Position numbers and translations under genes: made by a program. Shown here in pieces: positions 58,670-64,000 of a stretch of DNA of 64,000 bases. Numbering within the stretch: the first letter of the stretch is position 1; the number at the start of each line of letters is the position of its first letter. This DNA comes from Bacteroidia bacterium (GTDB lineage Bacteria; Bacteroidota; Bacteroidia; SXHM01), in contig JAJVIC010000002.1 of the NCBI GenBank assembly GCA_022072225.1, positions 632,304 to 696,303 on the forward strand, in the 5' to 3' direction. The notes under the pieces were generated by a model. That model did no database searches, was not told where the DNA came from, and worked only from the letters and a program-made list of their open reading frames with translations.

Positions 58670-60631
58670 TCATTGACCTATTTTCTTTAACATATCTTCG
58701 GCTTCTTTCTGCGTTACTTTTATGCTGTTGATAGAACCGATAATGGTTGCATCATTCACACCAAGCGATTGAATTTCGGTTTTGACTTTCTGGGCTTCTT
58801 CCAATGACTTATAACTTCCAACAGTATAAATCTTTGCTCCCATTACACGAACAGTCTGCATGGTGAGCGTTTCGCGCTGCATAACTAATAATACGGCAAA
58901 TGGCAAAGGCTTGTCAGAATGCTCAACCACGTCAACACTGAATTTTACAACAGCCTGAGGCTTTTCCGATTTCATTTCTTTCGGCTCGGTTGATTTTTCC
59001 TCAACCACAGCAGCAGTAACCGTTTTTTCCTGAATAACGTCTTTAACAGGCTCAACTACAGGTTCGGACTTTTTATCTTTTACAACTTCGGCAACAGGTT
59101 CTGCTTCTTCTTTTACTTCAGTAACTAATTTCTCATCAAAATCATGTTTTTCTTCACTGTGCACAGCAGATACAGGAGTGTACTTACCTTCAGTAGCTGC
59201 CGGTTTTGTATTGGCCATAATCTGTGCTAAGTATTTTTCTTCCCGTGCCTTTTTAGCTTCAGGTGTTTCAATGGTGTCTTTCAATATCTTTTCAAGGTCG
59301 CCTGCAACTTCATTCAGATTATTGCCGGGAACTTCAAATGCATGTGCAATACCTTTCATCTGCAGTTCTGTTGTTTTCTGAACTGCATCTTCATACTGAA
59401 CATAAGTGCCAACTGAATAAACAAACAGAGTATCATTAATTTGCGTCTCCTTTATTCCCGGAATTGATTGCAAAAACAGTTTTTGTGCATAACTGGTTTG
59501 ATTAAATGTACCGGCATAAACTGTAAACTTCTGGTCGCCTGATTTTAAAAGTAAATTAGGGTACTTCTTAATTAATGCATGTAAAATACTGATACTGTCT
59601 TCGGCATTCTGTGCAATTTTCAGGAAGTCAAATACTGCTCCATCAGTGCCAACAGCTGTTGTAGGTGAATTAGGTTCACTGTCCAGATAATCAGGAATAC
59701 CATCGTTATCGGTATCAATAGGACATCCGTTTGTGTTTACAGTAATACCTTGCTTGGTTCCCCCGCATTCATCTTCAACATCAGGTACACCATCCAAATC
59801 ATAATCTTCAGCATCTAATTCAAGCAACTCTTCTTTAGTGAAATGGTCTGATTTATCCGGCACAAGATTGAAGAAAACCGAAACTGAACTGTAGAAAAAG
59901 CCATCGTTATGCTCCGAGGCAGGTTTTGAATCAAAAGCATCCAGCTTGTCGCTAAGTGCAAAAAAGTATTTGCTGTTAAGACGAAAAACCAATCGTTTTC
60001 CCACATGAAAATCAAGTCCGCCACCAACAGGCAACGAAAAAGCAGATACCTGACTTAATTTGGTTTCATAATCATAATCGCGGGTTAAGCGCTGAGCATT
60101 ATCAGCGTCTGGGGCATCTTCGGCAACATCTCTTATTTTTCCGTCAGACCAGTAATAATACAAGTTATTGTTTTCATCAAACAAATCGGTATTTACAGTA
60201 TAGCTACCGTAATATATGCCAGCTGAAAGATACGGTGTAAGAAATGGTCTTTTCTTTTTGTAAAGTCCTCCAAAACTATATTCCAGATTGAGTCCGAAAT
60301 TCATCATGGATGATTCAAAATTCCTGTGCCATCCTTTAGAATTTTCGTTACCGCTTATTTTTCCAAAAAGGGCATTTGCATTCACATAAAATGATTTGGA
60401 TAGATTCATACTGAACGTAGCATCGTATGCAAACTTATTTCCAAGCCAGTGAACATTGGTTTTACTTTTATCTGTTACATCTCCTGTAAACTTTGAGAAA
60501 CCTGCTCCTGCTCCTATGGCCGGAATAAACTGATACTTACGTTCTCCGGGCGAAAGACTTGACCCATTCTGTGAATAAACCACAGACTGAAGAATAAACA
60601 GAATAAAAACGACTGATATATATTTTTTCAC
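58670..60631 (-). CDS. Outer-membrane beta-barrel with thrombospondin type 3 and SPOR-like domains
   Basis: The 653-residue product has a signal peptide (ending VYSQ), an N-terminal outer-membrane beta-barrel-like domain (residues 30-265), then calcium-binding thrombospondin type 3 repeats (DYDLDGVPDVEDECG and DTDNDGIPDYLDSEP, about 277-320). Two SPOR-like segments follow: KFTVYAGTFNQTSYAQKLFL (about 360-440) and TVRVMGAKIYTVGSYKSLEE (about 590-650), separated by a Glu/Lys/Val-rich linker. SPOR domains bind denuded peptidoglycan glycan strands, so the protein may tie the outer membrane to the wall. No OmpA-like domain is present, although the overall plan resembles OmpA-like proteins. Confidence 0.78.
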   Translation of the reverse strand: MKKYISVVFILFILQSVVYSQNGSSLSPGERKYQFIPAIGAGAGFSKFTGDVTDKSKTNVHWLGNKFAYDATFSMNLSKSFYVNANALFGKISGNENSKGWHRNFESSMMNFGLNLEYSFGGLYKKKRPFLTPYLSAGIYYGSYTVNTDLFDENNNLYYYWSDGKIRDVAEDAPDADNAQRLTRDYDYETKLSQVSAFSLPVGGGLDFHVGKRLVFRLNSKYFFALSDKLDAFDSKPASEHNDGFFYSSVSVFFNLVPDKSDHFTKEELLELDAEDYDLDGVPDVEDECGGTKQGITVNTNGCPIDTDNDGIPDYLDSEPNSPTTAVGTDGAVFDFLKIAQNAEDSISILHALIKKYPNLLLKSGDQKFTVYAGTFNQTSYAQKLFLQSIPGIKETQINDTLFVYSVGTYVQYEDAVQKTTELQMKGIAHAFEVPGNNLNEVAGDLEKILKDTIETPEAKKAREEKYLAQIMANTKPAATEGKYTPVSAVHSEEKHDFDEKLVTEVKEEAEPVAEVVKDKKSEPVVEPVKDVIQEKTVTAAVVEEKSTEPKEMKSEKPQAVVKFSVDVVEHSDKPLPFAVLLVMQRETLTMQTVRVMGAKIYTVGSYKSLEEAQKVKTEIQSLGVNDATIIGSINSIKVTQKEAEDMLKKIGQ

Positions 60632-60683
60632 GGGTATAAAACGGCTAAACTATCTCTTAAACTTCTGTATAACAAACTGTTTA

Positions 60684-60712
60684 GACAAACAACACACATA
60701 TAGTTGTTTGTC
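60684..60712. other. Inverted repeat upstream of divergent surface-protein genes
   Basis: GACAAACAAC (60684-60693) is mirrored exactly by GTTGTTTGTC (60703-60712) with a 9-base loop. It lies between the starts of the leftward SPOR/TSP3 gene and the rightward adhesin gene. An operator for one or both genes or an mRNA hairpin are possible. A single TAATTTAG (60764-60771), one base from the -7 consensus, lies between it and the adhesin start. Confidence 0.55.
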
Positions 60713-60858
60713 GATAAATCATTATTTATTGACGACTAATGTCGCAAATGTATAGATTTTCTTTAATTTAGCGTCCTCAAAAAACAAAGCCTTTGAAAAG
60801 AAACATCTACCCTAAACATTTACAGGAACTAAATTTCGTTACCTCATTCACTAAACTG

Positions 60859-63800
60859 ATGAAATTAATTCCTGTTTTCTTTCTGTTGCTTACTTCAGTT
60901 TATGCAACGGCACAATGCACTTTGACCATTAACATTATTGGTCAAAGCGCTTGCCCTGGAAACACTGGTGCAGCTAATGCTGTGGTTAGCGGAGGAACTC
61001 TTCCTTACACCTACTCATGGAGCAACGGGCAAACAACTCAGGTAGCAACAGGCCTTGCAGCCGGAACTTACACGGTGAATGTTACCAGTGCAAACGGTTG
61101 TATTGGTTCGCAAACCGTAACAATAACAACAACGCCTCTTAGTCCTAATGCCGGCCCCGATGTTAGTATCTGTAGCGGTCAAAGCACACAATTAAACGCA
61201 ACAGGCGGTGTGGTATACTCATGGTCACCTTCAACAGGATTAAACAATACTGCAATTCCCAACCCTGTAGCAACTCCGGCTTCAACCACAACCTATACTG
61301 TAACGGTTGGTGCCCCAAGCGGTGAGTTGGTTACCAATGGAAATTTTGAACTTGGAAATACCGGATTTACAACTCAATATGTGTATGTAAGCACACCTTA
61401 TGTTTCAGGAAACCCTGCTACCGGATTATATCCTGAGGGTACATACGCTGTAGTTCCTAACCCAAGCATTTATCACTCGGCATTCAATTTCTCACCGGAT
61501 GACCACACTACAGGAAACGGAAATTTCATGAACGTAAACGGTGCCCGTCCCGACCAAAATATCACGACAGTATGGAAACAAATTGTGAATGTTATTCCAA
61601 ATACTGTTTATTATTTTTCTACCTGGATTACTTCTATTCACCCAACATCTCCGGCAAGTGTAAACTTCTCTATCAATGGTTCAACCATTGGTTCTACTAT
61701 TCAGGCCCCGGCTCCCGGAGTTTGGACACAGTTTTATACTACATGGAACTCAGGTTCTAATACAGTTGCTGATATCCGTATAGTGGATTTAAATCCCGAA
61801 GCATACGGTAACGACTTTGGCTTGGACGATATTTCCTTTACTACTGTTTGTAATTCTACTGATCAGGTTACGGTAACCGTAAATCCTTCCATAGGAAACA
61901 ATTCAATTACATGCGCTACTCCACAAACAGCATGTCTAACTCTTGATCCCGGTAATATAGTTGGTTCAACACCAACAGGCGGAAACGGTACCTACAGCTA
62001 TCAGTGGCAAATCAGCAGTAATGGAACTTCGTGGACAAATATTCCGGGTGCAACAAGTCAATCATACAACCCTGCGGCTATTACTTCAACAACCTATTTC
62101 AGAAGAGTTGTAACAAGCGGTGGGTGCTCCAGTATCAGCAGTAATGTTTGTCAGTACGATATAGGAACTGCAATTACAAACAATACAATAGCTACTCCTC
62201 AGGCCTTTTGTGTTTCAGGAAATCCGGCAAACATTGCAGGATCAAGTCCATCCGGTGGCGGATCAGGAGGAAGCTTTACTTACCAATGGCAAATAAGCAC
62301 CGATAATTTAACATGGACCAACATCAGTGGTGCAACCTCTCAGTCTTACGACCCGCCATCAACAATTACACAAACAACCTACTACCGTAGAATTGTATTT
62401 AAAAACAACTGTGCATCAAATACAAGTAATACAGCAGTTGTTACTATTAATCCCAACCCTACTCCTGCAATCACTGCAAACGGACCATTAAGTATTTGTA
62501 CAGGAGGAAACGTAACACTGAGTTCAAGCATTGCTTCAGGAACTTTTTTATGGTCACCGGGAGGACAGACTACCAATAATATATTTGTTACTACTGCTGG
62601 AAATTACAGCGTAACGGTTACCGATGCCAACGGGTGTGTGGGAACTTCGCCTGCCGTTACTGTAACAGTAAACTCAGCACCGGTATTAACCTGCAGCAAA
62701 ACCAATGTAGCTTGTAGAGGCGAATCAACAGGTACTGCAAGTGTAAGTGCCACCGGAGGAGTAACACCCTACACCTATTTATGGAGTAACGGAGCAACAA
62801 CATCAGCTATCAGTAATCTTCCCGCAGGAACTTATTCCGTTGTTGTAAATCAGGGTGGATGTTCTTCAACATGCTCGGTAACTATTACCCAACCGGCAGC
62901 TATACTTTCAGGAAGCATTACCGGCCAAACAAACGTATTATGTTTTGAAAATAACACAGGAAGTGTAACCGTTCAGGCAGCAGGCGGAACTGCTAACTAT
63001 CAGTATAAAATTGATGGTGGTGCTTATGGCTCGGCAACTGCCGGCTCTAATACTTTTGGCGGTTTGTCGGCAGGACCACATATTGTAACTATTAAAGACG
63101 CTAACAATTGTACAACTACAGTTGCGGTAAATATTTTAACCCAACCGGCACTTACAGGAAGTATTACAGGACAAACAAATGTATTGTGTTTTGGAAACAA
63201 TACCGGAAGCGTAACTGTTCAGGCAGCAGGCGGAACAGCTAACTATCAGTATAAAATTGATGCAGGTGCTTATGGCAGCGCAACATCCGGTTCAAATACA
63301 TTCAATGGATTGTCTGCCGGTTTACACACTGTTACTATCAAAGATGCCAACAATTGTACAACAACAGTCTCTGTAAACATTTCAGGACCTTCTTCGGCTT
63401 TACAAGCATCTTCAAGCGCAGGCAGCATTGACTGCAACGGTGGTACTACTACAGTTACTGTTTCTGCAACTGGCGGAACAGCTCCTTACTCCGGTACAGG
63501 CACATTTACTGTATCAGCAGGTAATTACTCTTTCACTGTGACTGATGCCAACGGTTGTACTTCTGTAACTACAGGCAGTGTAAGTGAACCAACAACTTTA
63601 CAAGCATCTTCAACTGCAGGAAGCATCGACTGCAACGGTGGAACTACTACCGTTACTGTTTCTGCAACAGGCGGTACTGCTCCGTACTCAGGTACAGGTA
63701 CCTTTACTGTGTCGGCAGGTAATTATTCATTCACTGTAACTGATGCTAATGGTTGTACTTCTACTACAACAGGCACTGTTGATGAACCAACAACTTTACA

Positions 63801-64000
63801 AGCATCTTCAAGTGCAGGAAGCATCGACTGCAACGGTGGAACTACTACCGTTACTGTTTCTGCAACAGGCGGAACTGCTCCTTACTCCGGCACAGGAACA
63901 TTCACCGTATCTGCAGGTAACTACTCTTTCACCGTGACCGATGCCAACGGTTGTACTTCGGTAACCACAGGCAGTGTAAGCGAACCAACAACTCTTCAGG
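60859..64000 (+). CDS. Giant SprB-like repeat adhesin, 5' part (runs off the window)
   Basis: The frame opens at ATG 60859, which gives the signal peptide MKLIPVFFLLLTSVYATAQ, and stays open to the window end, so at least 1,047 codons are present. An upstream in-frame TTG at 60794 is a less likely start. N-terminal parts include SprB-like strand repeats (LPYTYSWSNGQTTQVATGLA), a PKD-like segment, a galactose-binding-like domain (residues about 155-330; LVTNGNFELGNTGFTTQ) and two immunoglobulin-like units (TYSYQWQISSNGTSWTNIPG). Two 82-residue units (NANYQYKID-type, near 62911 and 63157) match SprB repeats, and three nearly identical 66-residue units then begin at 63403. It is exported and probably anchored by T9SS with a later sorting domain, as for the gliding adhesin SprB. 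Low sequence complexity and missing 3' end limit confidence. Confidence 0.82.
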   Translation, partial: MKLIPVFFLLLTSVYATAQCTLTINIIGQSACPGNTGAANAVVSGGTLPYTYSWSNGQTTQVATGLAAGTYTVNVTSANGCIGSQTVTITTTPLSPNAGPDVSICSGQSTQLNATGGVVYSWSPSTGLNNTAIPNPVATPASTTTYTVTVGAPSGELVTNGNFELGNTGFTTQYVYVSTPYVSGNPATGLYPEGTYAVVPNPSIYHSAFNFSPDDHTTGNGNFMNVNGARPDQNITTVWKQIVNVIPNTVYYFSTWITSIHPTSPASVNFSINGSTIGSTIQAPAPGVWTQFYTTWNSGSNTVADIRIVDLNPEAYGNDFGLDDISFTTVCNSTDQVTVTVNPSIGNNSITCATPQTACLTLDPGNIVGSTPTGGNGTYSYQWQISSNGTSWTNIPGATSQSYNPAAITSTTYFRRVVTSGGCSSISSNVCQYDIGTAITNNTIATPQAFCVSGNPANIAGSSPSGGGSGGSFTYQWQISTDNLTWTNISGATSQSYDPPSTITQTTYYRRIVFKNNCASNTSNTAVVTINPNPTPAITANGPLSICTGGNVTLSSSIASGTFLWSPGGQTTNNIFVTTAGNYSVTVTDANGCVGTSPAVTVTVNSAPVLTCSKTNVACRGESTGTASVSATGGVTPYTYLWSNGATTSAISNLPAGTYSVVVNQGGCSSTCSVTITQPAAILSGSITGQTNVLCFENNTGSVTVQAAGGTANYQYKIDGGAYGSATAGSNTFGGLSAGPHIVTIKDANNCTTTVAVNILTQPALTGSITGQTNVLCFGNNTGSVTVQAAGGTANYQYKIDAGAYGSATSGSNTFNGLSAGLHTVTIKDANNCTTTVSVNISGPSSALQASSSAGSIDCNGGTTTVTVSATGGTAPYSGTGTFTVSAGNYSFTVTDANGCTSVTTGSVSEPTTLQASSTAGSIDCNGGTTTVTVSATGGTAPYSGTGTFTVSAGNYSFTVTDANGCTSTTTGTVDEPTTLQASSSAGSIDCNGGTTTVTVSATGGTAPYSGTGTFTVSAGNYSFTVTDANGCTSVTTGSVSEPTTLQ
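63403..63996 (+). repeat. Three tandem near-identical 198-bp coding repeats
   Basis: CAAGCATCTTCA begins each unit at 63403, 63601 and 63799, and a fourth starts at 63997, so the period is exactly 198 bp (66 codons). Differences between the copies are few and mainly at third positions. The repeat continues beyond the window. Confidence 0.92.

Noticed and set aside
1..64000. tRNA, rRNA, riboswitch or prophage
   Set aside because: I looked for acceptor-stem/anticodon patterns, conserved riboswitch cores, integrases and structural phage genes and found none that I could support.

Overview
The window is a piece of chromosome from a Bacteroidota bacterium, most likely an environmental member outside the gut Bacteroides. 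The evidence is: at least eight secreted proteins ending in a type IX secretion (T9SS) sorting domain (YPNP, then a Gly-x-Tyr strand and a short basic end); a fused lpxC-fabZ gene; a TonB-dependent receptor with an N-terminal carboxypeptidase-regulatory-like domain; SprB-type repeats; and several promoters of the Bacteroidota form (TTG, about 19 bases, TAnnTTTG). There are no rRNA or tRNA genes, no transposase, no cas genes and no phage genes that I can recognise. Most of the window is an ordinary chromosomal backbone with dispersed small repeats.

Layout. 0-4 kb: a membrane-anchored alpha/alpha-toroid protein, an unrecognised helical protein preceded by a 41-bp tandem repeat array, and an arginine-deiminase-like lipoprotein. 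4-10.5 kb: a leftward group (acyl carrier protein, condensation-domain acyltransferase, FAD oxidoreductase, M1 aminopeptidase) facing a rightward MpaB/DUF2236 oxygenase, which looks like a small uncharacterised acyl-modifying cluster. 11-19 kb: an ABC-F protein, then a rightward lamin-tail protein, TonB receptor and secreted endonuclease I. 19-28 kb: a 42-bp repeat array enclosed by two terminators, a second lamin-tail protein, a beta-lactamase-fold protein, clpC and gyrA with a TPR protein. 28-35 kb: DUF4256, a stand-alone E2-like acyltransferase, two lysophospholipid-acyltransferase-like proteins and a NagB-like/alpha-beta-hydrolase fusion. 35-42 kb: secreted phosphoesterase, PKD and beta-propeller proteins, plus a second array-associated unrecognised gene with its own HTH regulator upstream. 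42-45.5 kb: lpxD, lpxC-fabZ and lpxA for lipid A. 45.5-52 kb: aldo/keto reductase, ftsK, lolA and a TPR-SpoIIE phosphatase. 52-64 kb: a subtilase, small secreted proteins, an AI-2E-type permease, a SPOR/TSP3 outer-membrane protein, and the first 1,047 codons of a giant SprB-like adhesin that runs off the right edge.

The most unusual signal is a set of three intergenic tandem arrays with a period of exactly 41 or 42 bp (about four helical turns). Two of them share the ordered motif GTTGGCA ... GCCAAYGGGTT ... GAAC, carry a small inverted repeat in many units, and lie in the same orientation just upstream of leftward genes for proteins I cannot assign. The one near 39 kb appears to be transcribed as the 5' leader of its gene. 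I see no spacers, reverse transcriptase or transposase, so they are not CRISPR, DGR or IS structures. A second theme is small dispersed palindromic elements that have entered coding sequence: they interrupt a T9SS sorting domain and supply the last codons and the stop of lpxD.

All functions were read from motifs by eye. No database search was possible.
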